This document shows positions 24,778-32,210 of a stretch of DNA of 61,777 bases, one piece after another; positions within the stretch are counted from its first letter, which is position 1; every line of letters begins with the position of its first letter. Both the position numbers and the translations under genes were made by a program. Under the pieces are notes generated by a model. It made no database searches. It saw only the letters and a program-made list of their open reading frames with translations, and was not told the origin of the DNA. This stretch comes from Lachnospiraceae bacterium NK3A20 (GTDB lineage: Bacteria > Bacillota > Clostridia > Lachnospirales > Lachnospiraceae). The stretch lies in contig FNQX01000024.1 in the NCBI GenBank assembly GCA_900107575.1, positions 1 to 61,777 of the forward strand, read 5' to 3'.

Positions 24778-25466
24778 GCCTGTTCGATTTATTCCATAAA
24801 AACAAGAGGCCTGCCGATTCGATTGTGGCAGGCCAGGATGAGGATTCCCGCGCAATGCACAGTTTCGGTGCAGGAGAGAAGTCTTCGCTGCGCGGCGAGG
24901 AGACACCTGCCACCGCAGAGCAGGCAGCAGACCAGCTGGATGAAGATCATGGCTGGGATATCGGCCTTGGCGGCGTTTCGATCAAGGAGTTCATGGACCG
25001 GTTCAATGAGGACCTCGCGCCGGATGAGTCTCTGGAGCGTGCGGTTTCCGCGGCGTCCGCCATTGAGATCGTGACCAGCCGCGATTATCCCGGGGCGAAA
25101 CTCTCGTCAGAGGATGAGGCACAGCAGCAGCTGATGATCTCCAAAGGGGGACTCGTCGTACTGCGCACGATGAAATATTTCAAGGGCAAAGGTCACTATT
25201 CCATCGGCCGCTATGAGAAGGTGAACATCGCACCGTCCACGGTTTCGGAGATTTTCAATCTCATGGACACCTGGCTGTTCATGACAGATCTGACGCCGTG
25301 GAACCAGGCGGAAGATCGCGGCAGCTGGACCATTCGTGTCAGCCACGACACCGGTCACGCGGAAATGGTGCGCGGCGCGCTGACAGGCGCGAGCGTCGAC
25401 GGTATCGACCTCTCGCAGTTCATCCGGGTGCGGATCCCGATCCGCCACCTGTTCCTGTTCGAGTGA
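24774..25466 (+). CDS. Hypothetical protein coupled to the zinc-PLC gene
   Basis: I do not recognise this 230-residue protein. It starts with GTG, overlapping the upstream stop. The first 75 residues are charged and low in complexity. The rest looks like a globular domain with SSEDEAQQQLMISKGG, LRTMKYFKGKGHYSIGRYE and WTIRVSHDTGHAEM segments. No signal peptide or membrane helix is seen. The tight coupling suggests it works with the PLC-like protein. Confidence 0.75.
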   Translation: MSLFDLFHKNKRPADSIVAGQDEDSRAMHSFGAGEKSSLRGEETPATAEQAADQLDEDHGWDIGLGGVSIKEFMDRFNEDLAPDESLERAVSAASAIEIVTSRDYPGAKLSSEDEAQQQLMISKGGLVVLRTMKYFKGKGHYSIGRYEKVNIAPSTVSEIFNLMDTWLFMTDLTPWNQAEDRGSWTIRVSHDTGHAEMVRGALTGASVDGIDLSQFIRVRIPIRHLFLFE

Positions 25467-25491
25467 CCTTTCAACACAGGTATCGTATCAG

Positions 25492-26259
25492 ATGAGAGTG
25501 ATAATCATGATCCTTGGCTCCGTCGGCCTGTTCTTCTTCGCCGCACCGGTGCTCAAAGGCGTACTGAATATTGGCAATATCGCAGGGATGATCGTCTCCC
25601 TCTGTCTGCTCCTCCTTGGCTGGAACCTGCGCCGCGTGATGGCTGCGTTCGCAAAGCTCTGGGGGATGCGGCCCGCGGGACACGTCGTGACGGTGATGCT
25701 CCTCCTGATCCCTATCGCTCTCATCACGCTGGCCGTGGTGTTGTCCGTGTGCATCGCAAAGGGAGCGGCCGAGCAGCCGCAGGAGGGCGCGACCGTCATC
25801 GTGCTGGGCTGCCAGGTGAAGGGGGATCGGCCTTCCCTTGCACTCGCAGAGAGAATCCACGCGGCAGCGGAATATCTGAAGGCCAACCCCGCGGCAGTGG
25901 CGGTCCTTTCCGGCGGACAGGGGCCGGACGAGAGGATCAGCGAGGCTGTCTGTATGCAGAGAGAGCTCACCGCCCTCGGAATTGAGGAGGGAAGACTTTA
26001 TCTGGAAGATCAGTCGACCACGACGAGGGAGAACATCATCTTCTCCGAGAAGATTATCGGGGAGAACGGACTGAATCCGGACCTTGCGATCGTTACGAAC
26101 GAGTTCCACGAGTACCGCGCCTCCCTGATCGCAAAGGGCGAAGGGATACATAGCGGATCCGTACCGGCAAGGACCGCGTGGTATCTGCTGCCGACCTACT
26201 GGACCCGGGAGCTGTTCGGCGTCCTGTATGAACTGATTCTGGTGCCCAAGGCCACGTGA
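25492..26259 (+). CDS. YdcF/DUF218 family membrane protein
   Basis: A 255-residue protein with two to three N-terminal membrane helices (residues 1-85) followed by a YdcF-like DUF218 domain of the ElyC/SanA/YdcF type. Characteristic segments are ATVIVLGCQVKGDRPS, AVLSGGQGPDE, QSTTTRENI and AIVTNEFHEYRAS. Members affect the cell envelope, though the reaction is unresolved. It follows the hypothetical gene by 25 bp and probably belongs to the same operon. Confidence 0.85.
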   Translation: MRVIIMILGSVGLFFFAAPVLKGVLNIGNIAGMIVSLCLLLLGWNLRRVMAAFAKLWGMRPAGHVVTVMLLLIPIALITLAVVLSVCIAKGAAEQPQEGATVIVLGCQVKGDRPSLALAERIHAAAEYLKANPAAVAVLSGGQGPDERISEAVCMQRELTALGIEEGRLYLEDQSTTTRENIIFSEKIIGENGLNPDLAIVTNEFHEYRASLIAKGEGIHSGSVPARTAWYLLPTYWTRELFGVLYELILVPKAT

Positions 26260-26340
26260 AACGAGATGTTGCAGTCGATGGGCTGCATCACACGTACCTG
26301 TGTCCCCAAGACATCACGCATAAATTGTATCAGCTAACAC

Positions 26341-26403
26341 GTATCTGTTCAGTACAGCCAGAAGCACTTGCTTCTTTGGGCGTACCAAAGTAGATATTCG
26401 CCA
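26341..26403 (+). repeat. Leader hairpin repeat, copy 6 (minimal form)
   Basis: GTATCTGTTCAGTACAGCC, then the perfect small hairpin AGAAGCACTTGCTTCT, then TTGGGCGTACC and AAAGTAGATATTC. The whole element folds back on itself through its imperfect terminal inverted repeats and has no 13-bp unit. It ends about 10 bases before the ribosome-binding site of the HD-domain gene. Confidence 0.75.
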
Positions 26404-26427
26404 GGCAGACCGCAGGGAAGGAGTGCT

Positions 26428-27003
26428 ATGAAGCCAGAAGATCTGATATCCATACTGAATACAGCGGCGAAGCTCAAGACCGTGACGCGCCACTGCTACA
26501 CGGCAGCGGACAGGAAAGAGAGCGTCGCGGACCATTCCTGGCGGCTTGCGCTGTTCGCGATGCTCCTTTCTGGTGAGCCGGAATTCCAGGACTATGACAT
26601 GGGCAAGGTCATCCGCATGTGTCTCATCCACGATCTGGGCGAAGCCTTCACGGGGGACATTCCTGCTTTCCTCAAAACGAAGGAGCACGAGAAGACGGAG
26701 GAGCAGAACTACCTCGACTGGCTGGCGTCCTTCCCTTCACCGGACAAGGAGGAGTGGCTGATGCTCCTCGCGGAGATGAAGGCGAGGAAAACCCGGGAGG
26801 CGAAGCTGTACAAGGCGCTGGACAAGTTAGAGGCCGTGCTCGCCCATGATGAGACAGAGCTGTCAACCTGGCTTCCCCTGGAGTACGATTTGCAGTTCGA
26901 CTACGCGGAGGAAGCAGTGAAGTTCTCGCCGTACCTGACACGTTTCAAGTCGGTCGTCGATACCTGGACCAGAGAGAAGATTCTCGCAGAAGGAAGACAG
27001 TAG
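26428..27003 (+). CDS. HD-domain phosphohydrolase (YfbR-like)
   Basis: A 191-residue HD-superfamily protein. Metal-site motifs are ESVADHSWRLA, the HD pair LIHDLGEAFTGDIPAF and the downstream Asp in KALDKLEAVL. The arrangement resembles 5'-deoxynucleotidase YfbR-type proteins, which hydrolyse dNMPs. The start at 26428 has AAGGAG upstream and is immediately preceded by leader repeat copy 6. The next genes, ridA and ilvA, have their own promoter. Confidence 0.85.
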   Translation: MKPEDLISILNTAAKLKTVTRHCYTAADRKESVADHSWRLALFAMLLSGEPEFQDYDMGKVIRMCLIHDLGEAFTGDIPAFLKTKEHEKTEEQNYLDWLASFPSPDKEEWLMLLAEMKARKTREAKLYKALDKLEAVLAHDETELSTWLPLEYDLQFDYAEEAVKFSPYLTRFKSVVDTWTREKILAEGRQ

Positions 27004-27033
27004 GGCAGGCTGTTGTTTTCACAAAATTGCCAT

Positions 27034-27039
27034 TATAAT
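27034..27039 (+). promoter_or_regulatory. -10 box of the ridA-ilvA operon
   Basis: TATAAT lies 22 bp before the ridA ATG. The -35 region at 17-bp spacing is TGTTGT (27011-27016), a weak match. A GGAGG ribosome-binding site follows. Confidence 0.5.
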
Positions 27040-27061
27040 ACATGCAAATAGGAGGCAAGGT

Positions 27062-27430
27062 ATGACAATCGTTACCACAGACAAGGCACCCGCGGCCATC
27101 GGTCCTTATTCTCAAGGCTACATTACCGGGAACCTGGTGTTCACCTCCGGGCAGATACCGATTGATCCCGCGACCGGCGAGCTGCGGGAGGGCATCGAGG
27201 AGCAGACGGAGCAGAGCTGCCGGAACGTCTGCGAGATTCTGAAGGCGGCGGGGAGCGATGCGGCGAAGGTCGTGAAGACCGTGTGCTACCTCTCCGACAT
27301 GTCGAAATTCAACGATTTCAACGCGGTTTACGAGAAATATTTCACAGGAAGACCTGCGCGCTCCTGCGTCGAAGTGGCGAAGCTTCCCAAGGGCGTGTTC
27401 TGCGAGATCGAGGCGATTGCGGAACTGTAA
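27062..27430 (+). CDS. ridA: Reactive intermediate/imine deaminase RidA
   Basis: A 122-residue RidA/YjgF/UK114-family protein that hydrolyses 2-aminoacrylate and 2-aminocrotonate released by PLP enzymes. Conserved features are AIGPYSQG, FTSGQIPIDP, and GRPARSC with the substrate-binding arginine. The C-terminus has CEIEAIAEL. It lies 20 bp upstream of threonine ammonia-lyase, which produces exactly this type of enamine intermediate, so the operon pairs the producer with the detoxifier. Confidence 0.93.
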   Translation: MTIVTTDKAPAAIGPYSQGYITGNLVFTSGQIPIDPATGELREGIEEQTEQSCRNVCEILKAAGSDAAKVVKTVCYLSDMSKFNDFNAVYEKYFTGRPARSCVEVAKLPKGVFCEIEAIAEL

Positions 27431-27450
27431 AATAACAGGAGAGAGAAACC

Positions 27451-28674
27451 ATGGCAGCGAAACCGTTGACAATCGAGGCCTTTGAAGAGGCATGCGACAA
27501 AGTAAAGGAAGTCACACAGAACACCGACCTCATCTATTCGGATTACTACAGCGACCAGTCGGGCGCGAAGGTGTATCTGAAGCCAGAGAATATGCAGCGC
27601 ACCGGCGCGTACAAAGTACGCGGCGCTTATTACAAGATTTCAACCCTGCCGAGGGAAGAGGTACAGAAGGGAATTATCACCGCGTCCGCCGGCAACCACG
27701 CGCAGGGCGTTGCCTATGCCGCGAGAGCGTACGGCGCCAAGGCAGTTATATGCATGCCGACGACGACCCCGCTCATCAAGGTCAACCGCACCAAAGCGCT
27801 CGGTGCGGAAGTCGTTCTCTACGGCGACGTCTACGACGAGGCCTGCGACAAGGCGCTGGAGCTGGCGAAGGAGAAGGGATACACCTTCATCCATCCCTTC
27901 GATGATCTGGGCGTTGCGACGGGTCAGGGGACGATCGCGATGGAGATTTACAAGGAGCTCCCGCTCGTGGACTACATCCTGGTGCCCGTGGGCGGCGGGG
28001 GACTCGCGACCGGCGTTTCGACGCTGGCGAAGCTCCTCAATCCCAAGATTAAGGTGATCGGCGTAGAGCCGGAAGGCGCTGCCTGCCTGACTGCTTCGCT
28101 CGCGAACGGCAAGGTCACGACGCTCCCCACCGTCAACACGATCGCGGACGGCACTGCCGTCAAAACACCAGGCTCCAAGATTTTCTCCTATCTCCAGAAG
28201 AATCTGGATCAGGTGATCACAGTGCCCGATGCCGAGCTCGTCGAAGCGTTCCTCGACATGGTGGAGAATCACAAGATGGTCGTGGAGAATTCCGGCCTCC
28301 TCTCCGTTGCCGCGCTGAAGCAGCTGGATTTTACGGGCAAGAAGGTCGTCTGCGTTCTCTCCGGCGGTAACATGGACGTCATCACGATGAGCTCCGTGGT
28401 GCAGCAGGGACTGATCCTGCGCGATCGGATTTTCACCGTGTCGGTGCTGCTGCCTGACAAGCCGGGCGAGCTCTCCAAGGTGGCGGGCGTCGTCGCGAAG
28501 GCAAACGGCAACGTCATCAAACTCGAGCATAATCAGTTCGTCTCCATTAACCGCCACGCGGCCGTGGAGCTGCGCATCACACTCGAGGCATACGGCACAG
28601 AGCACAAGGAGCAGATCCTGAAGGCGTTGGACGACGCCGGCTACAAGCCGGAGCTGAAACACACGATGATCTGA
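27451..28674 (+). CDS. ilvA: Threonine ammonia-lyase (threonine deaminase)
   Basis: A PLP enzyme that converts threonine to 2-oxobutyrate and ammonia. The 407-residue protein has the PLP-lysine motif RTGAYKVRGA, SAGNHAQGVA, the glycine loop PVGGGGLATG and LSGGNMD. A C-terminal ACT-like domain begins around VSVLLPDKPGELSKVA. The size and single ACT domain match the catabolic/clostridial form rather than the long biosynthetic IlvA. It is in an operon with ridA. Confidence 0.93.
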   Translation: MAAKPLTIEAFEEACDKVKEVTQNTDLIYSDYYSDQSGAKVYLKPENMQRTGAYKVRGAYYKISTLPREEVQKGIITASAGNHAQGVAYAARAYGAKAVICMPTTTPLIKVNRTKALGAEVVLYGDVYDEACDKALELAKEKGYTFIHPFDDLGVATGQGTIAMEIYKELPLVDYILVPVGGGGLATGVSTLAKLLNPKIKVIGVEPEGAACLTASLANGKVTTLPTVNTIADGTAVKTPGSKIFSYLQKNLDQVITVPDAELVEAFLDMVENHKMVVENSGLLSVAALKQLDFTGKKVVCVLSGGNMDVITMSSVVQQGLILRDRIFTVSVLLPDKPGELSKVAGVVAKANGNVIKLEHNQFVSINRHAAVELRITLEAYGTEHKEQILKALDDAGYKPELKHTMI

Positions 28675-28719
28675 GGATGGAGGCTTCTTTGGAAAAGAAA
28701 TAGAAGGGAAGTGAATACT

Positions 28720-28959
28720 ATGTTAACAGCAGTCAAAGGCCATTATGATGGAACCAAAATTGTGATGGATGAGAATCTGAAGTTAATGACCGGACAAAAG
28801 CTCATCATTACGATTTTGAATGATTTTGGAGAAGCAGATGCAACAGCAGCCAGGCATGGACTGAGGGGATCTCTTTCTAAGTATGCCAACCCGAAGTTGC
28901 AGGAAAAGGAACAGTCTGCATGGGAAAGCGCGGTGATAGAAAAATATGGTAATGCTTGA
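28720..28959 (+). CDS. Small VapB-like antitoxin
   Basis: A 79-residue protein with a short beta-rich N-terminus (MLTAVKGHYDGTKIVMDEN and KLMTGQKLIITIL) and an acidic, helical C-terminus (KEQSAWESAVIEKYG). This is the layout of antitoxins paired with PIN toxins. I chose the ATG at 28720 (GGGAAG upstream); a GTG at 28711 is in frame. The following PIN-domain gene overlaps its 3' end by eight bases but is broken, so the antitoxin is now an orphan. Confidence 0.72.
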   Translation: MLTAVKGHYDGTKIVMDENLKLMTGQKLIITILNDFGEADATAARHGLRGSLSKYANPKLQEKEQSAWESAVIEKYGNA

Positions 28960-29065
28960 TACTAATATCATCTTGCGCTATCTGCTGGACGATAACGAGG
29001 AAATGTCAGGAAAATGCAGATCGCTACATTCGACAAGAAGCTCTTAAAGTTATTACATGCATAAA
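28952..29065 (+). pseudogene. Broken PIN-domain toxin (VapC-like) remnant
   Basis: The start MLDTNIILRYLLDDNEEM is the classic N-terminus of a PIN ribonuclease, with the first catalytic Asp. The frame then runs into unrelated residues and a stop at 29047. The expected continuation, ENADRYIRQEALKV, is found in another frame from about 29005, showing a frameshift. After about 40 codons homology ends and a terminator follows. About two thirds of the toxin, including the other acidic catalytic residues, is lost. Confidence 0.75.
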
Positions 29066-29072
29066 GGTTAAT

Positions 29073-29117
29073 AATAGCGCTGCTCGACTTACACTCGGTA
29101 AATCAGGCAGCGCTATT
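29073..29117. terminator. Bidirectional hairpin terminator
   Basis: AATAGCGCTGC (29073-29083) pairs with GCAGCGCTATT (29107-29117), with T-rich flank on the plus side and A-rich flank on the other. It separates the rightward antitoxin region from the leftward ABC exporter genes. Confidence 0.7.
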
Positions 29118-29129
29118 TCTCTACACTTT

Positions 29130-30629
29130 TTACACGTGGGTGCGGACATCTGTCTTCTTTAAGAACAGGATGCTGACGGCCAGCGCGCCCAGAATGTAAC
29201 AGCCGCTGGAGGCAAGAAGCACAGGAACGTTTAACTCCCCGGTGATCGAGCTGCTCCCCATCCCATAGATCAGCATGGAGTATGGGGTGGCGTAATAAGC
29301 GCCTTTGACGGTCAGCCACAGCCCGGCGATGCTCCCGACAAAAGCAAGCGCGATGGGCACGGCAAAGGAGCGGAAGATCATAGATAACATGCTCTGCACG
29401 GCAGTGATGGCGGCGAGGCAGACAGCGGCGCAGATCATTCGGGGCCAGAATAGTTCGGGCACTTCGCCGGGGAGTCTTAAGATGATTTTCCCGGTGAAAA
29501 GATAAATGATCGCAATCCACAAAACGCTGATGGATGAGAGGAGAACTGCCGTCAGCCACTTATCCCGGACCAGTTTCGCGGGAGTGGTTACCGTCAGAAT
29601 CAGGTTCCAGTTACTGCCCTGATGCTCCATCCGCCACAGCAGGCTGCAAAGAATAGCGACCAGAGGCGCGAGGAAAAAAAGACCCAGGAACAGGGACTGC
29701 TGCGTCCACAGATCTTCCCAGGTGTTCTGCAGAACGTCCTGATTCTGCGTGAAATTGAACGTACCGATCACGGCTGAGATCAGCGGGATCAGAAGAAAGG
29801 GAATCCAGATGGGATTGCGTTTTAGTTTGATCAGTTCCGCGGGCAGTCCGCTGTGAACGGACTGAGATGCTCTGTGCCTGCCTGCACCTATGCCCAGCTC
29901 TGCCTGTTCTGTTTTCGTAAAAAGATACAGGCCCAGCAGGAAAACACCGACAAGGTAAAAGAGCGCAGTCAGTATTTCAGGTATCGTGATCTGCCGCAGG
30001 AAAAGTGTCACGGTCCTCGATGCCCGTTGATAATCCATACCGATGGGGCCAAGGGAGAGGAGGACGGACCAGGGAGTCCAGGCTTTCGTACTCACATAGG
30101 CGAGGAACAGGCCCGCCAGGGTGCCGCCGAAGCCGATGGAAAGCGCCGCGAACTGGCTGGGAAAGAGGAGAGACAGAAGGCACTGCACCTGATAGACAAT
30201 CATTCCGCTGACCAGCTCTGCCAGAAATGTGCTTCCGATCACAGAGAGGGGAATCGGTCCTTCATATCCAAGTCTTATGCCCATCAGAATCACCATTCCC
30301 ATCTGCAGCAGGCAGAACAAGGTCAGATGGATGAACCCGTAGAGAAGTTTCCCAAGATAGATGGACGATCTGTTCACCAGTGTCGGCAGGAGATTCCACA
30401 TGGCGCCCTTATGTTCCATGTCCACCGCTTGGCTGGCAATCACAGCCATCAGGATAGACAATATCAGCGTATTGATCAGGGGAATGAAATAGAATACGTT
30501 GTACCATTCCTGCTGATCAGGGGAATTTCCGTGAAACAGATAGAAATAATTCAGCACAAGCGCTGCCGCAAGGAGCAAAAGGGTATGCTTGTGACGGGAT
30601 TTTTGGAATTCAACGGCGATCAGCTTCAT
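29130..30629 (-). CDS. Fused LanE-LanG-type ABC-2 permease
   Basis: A 499-residue membrane protein made of two ABC-2-type permease halves. Each half starts with a similar cytoplasmic segment (MKLIAVEFQKSRHKH near residue 1 and AELIKLKRNPIWIPF near 263) followed by about six helices. The repeated motif MEHKGAMWNLL (first half) and MEHQGSNWNLI (second half) marks the duplication. Bacitracin/lantibiotic-immunity systems normally use two separate permeases of about 250 residues each. The ATPase gene overlaps it by four bases and a two-component system is divergent. No lantibiotic biosynthesis gene is nearby, so resistance or envelope-stress defence is the likely role. Confidence 0.82.
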   Translation of the reverse strand: MKLIAVEFQKSRHKHTLLLLAAALVLNYFYLFHGNSPDQQEWYNVFYFIPLINTLILSILMAVIASQAVDMEHKGAMWNLLPTLVNRSSIYLGKLLYGFIHLTLFCLLQMGMVILMGIRLGYEGPIPLSVIGSTFLAELVSGMIVYQVQCLLSLLFPSQFAALSIGFGGTLAGLFLAYVSTKAWTPWSVLLSLGPIGMDYQRASRTVTLFLRQITIPEILTALFYLVGVFLLGLYLFTKTEQAELGIGAGRHRASQSVHSGLPAELIKLKRNPIWIPFLLIPLISAVIGTFNFTQNQDVLQNTWEDLWTQQSLFLGLFFLAPLVAILCSLLWRMEHQGSNWNLILTVTTPAKLVRDKWLTAVLLSSISVLWIAIIYLFTGKIILRLPGEVPELFWPRMICAAVCLAAITAVQSMLSMIFRSFAVPIALAFVGSIAGLWLTVKGAYYATPYSMLIYGMGSSSITGELNVPVLLASSGCYILGALAVSILFLKKTDVRTHV

Positions 30630-31351
30630 AAGGACTCCTTTCCACCTGTCATTTCCAGGAATACGTCTTCCAGATTGTCTCCATGACCTTCCAGATCAGT
30701 AAGGCTTCCCTGGTAGAGCATACGGCCATGATGGATGATGCCGACCTGATCGGCCATCTGTTCGATCTCGCTGAGGAGATGGCTGGAAATGATGACGGTC
30801 ATATTTCTTTCTTTTGGCAGGGAACAGATCAGCTGGCGCATTTCCTGAATTCCGGCGGGGTCGAGACCGTTGGTCGGTTCGTCCAGGATCAGCAGCTTCG
30901 GATTTCCCAGGATTGCCATAGCGATACCGAGCCGCTGTTTCATACCGAGAGAATAGTTGCCAAGCTTCTTATCGCGCTGGTCATAGAGGCGGACGGTTTT
31001 CAACGCGGGTACGATTTCTTCCTCACTGACCCCTTTCAACTTTTGGATGATCTGCATATTTTCAAGACCGGTCAGGTGCCCATATCCTCCCGGATTTTCG
31101 ATCAGGCTTCCTGTCTGACGAAGAATCGACAGCCTGTTTGCGGAATCCATGGTCTTTCCGAAGATTTGGATCCGGCCCTGGTCCGGGTGGATGAGTCCGA
31201 GAAGCATCTTGAGTGTGGTGCTCTTGCCCGCTCCGTTTGGTCCGAGGAAGCCATAGACACATTTTTCCGGAACAGCCATGGAAAGATCTTTCACGCGATA
31301 GGTTTTACCGCTCATCTTGCTCAGGTGATTTGTTTCCAGTATGTAGTTCAT
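30626..31351 (-). CDS. LanF-type ABC transporter ATP-binding protein
   Basis: A 241-residue ATPase with Walker A GPNGAGKST, the Q-loop region GSLIENPGGYGHLTG, signature NYSLGMKQRLG, Walker B LLILDEPTNGLDP and switch ISSHLL. The GSLIENPxxY segment is typical of lantibiotic/bacitracin immunity ATPases (LanF, BcrA). It energises the fused permease encoded just downstream, with a four-base overlap. The pair is divergent from the response regulator gene, the usual layout for peptide-sensing detoxification modules. Confidence 0.9.
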   Translation of the reverse strand: MNYILETNHLSKMSGKTYRVKDLSMAVPEKCVYGFLGPNGAGKSTTLKMLLGLIHPDQGRIQIFGKTMDSANRLSILRQTGSLIENPGGYGHLTGLENMQIIQKLKGVSEEEIVPALKTVRLYDQRDKKLGNYSLGMKQRLGIAMAILGNPKLLILDEPTNGLDPAGIQEMRQLICSLPKERNMTVIISSHLLSEIEQMADQVGIIHHGRMLYQGSLTDLEGHGDNLEDVFLEMTGGKESL

Positions 31352-31502
31352 CGTGTTTTTCCTCCGTTTTTGTTTTACAACGACAGCATATCCGTTGAAG
31401 CTTATGAGAACCTTGCGCTGACCTTATGCTTACCTTAAGAAGGCCCAAATACCTTGGGGGAAAATGACAGGATACGATATAGTAGAAGCGGAGGACCTGT
31501 AT

Positions 31503-32210
31503 ATGGATAGAAGTGAGTGCAGAATATTAGCGGTCGATGATGAGAAAGAGCTGACCGGTATTGTGACGGAGCTGCTCAAAAGAGAAGGTTATTCTCAGGT
31601 CGATGTTGCCGCCGGCTGTGGCGAGGCAGAAGAAAAGCTGCAGAAGCAGCGTTATGATCTGGTGCTGCTGGATGTCATGCTGCCGGACGGGAATGGATTT
31701 GACTTCTACGCGCAGATGAAAGAGACGGGGTTTCTGTATGATGCGCCGGTGATCTTTTTGTCGGCGCGGGATGAGGACACGGCACGTCTTAAGGGGCTGG
31801 GGCTCGGAGCGGATGACTATATCACCAAGCCCTTTCTCCCGCAGGAATTGCTGCTGAGAATCGGAGCGGTGCTGAGAAGAACCTACCATTTGGAAGAGAA
31901 GGGGCAGTCTGTTCGTCTGGGTCAAACCCTTGTCTTAATGGATGCGGGAACGGTTACGCGGAATGGAAAGGAGACAGCTCTCACTGCCAAGGAACTGGCG
32001 CTCTTTGGCATCCTTTTCCGAAACCGGGGGAAAATCGTCACGACGGACGCGCTGTGCGACGCCCTCTGGCCGGATGGAAGCTTTGGGCTGGAGAGTTCGC
32101 TGATTGTCCACATGCGCCATTTGAGAGAAAAGGTAGAGGCGGATCCATCGAAACCCAGATACCTGATCACGGTACGGGGGCTTGGCTATAAGCTGGAGAA
32201 GGAATCATGA
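31503..32210 (+). CDS. OmpR/PhoB-family response regulator
   Basis: A 235-residue response regulator. The receiver domain has the acidic pair AVDDE, phospho-acceptor Asp57 in LVLLDVMLPDG, and the lysine in YITKPF. The C-terminal winged helix includes LTAKELALFGILFRNRG and a final YLITVRGLGYKLE. I chose the ATG at 31503 because GGAGG precedes it. It overlaps the histidine kinase gene by four bases. The divergent ABC exporter is its probable target; the intergenic region holds an imperfect palindrome (CTTATGCTTACCTTAAG near 31423) as a candidate site. Confidence 0.92.
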   Translation: MDRSECRILAVDDEKELTGIVTELLKREGYSQVDVAAGCGEAEEKLQKQRYDLVLLDVMLPDGNGFDFYAQMKETGFLYDAPVIFLSARDEDTARLKGLGLGADDYITKPFLPQELLLRIGAVLRRTYHLEEKGQSVRLGQTLVLMDAGTVTRNGKETALTAKELALFGILFRNRGKIVTTDALCDALWPDGSFGLESSLIVHMRHLREKVEADPSKPRYLITVRGLGYKLEKES

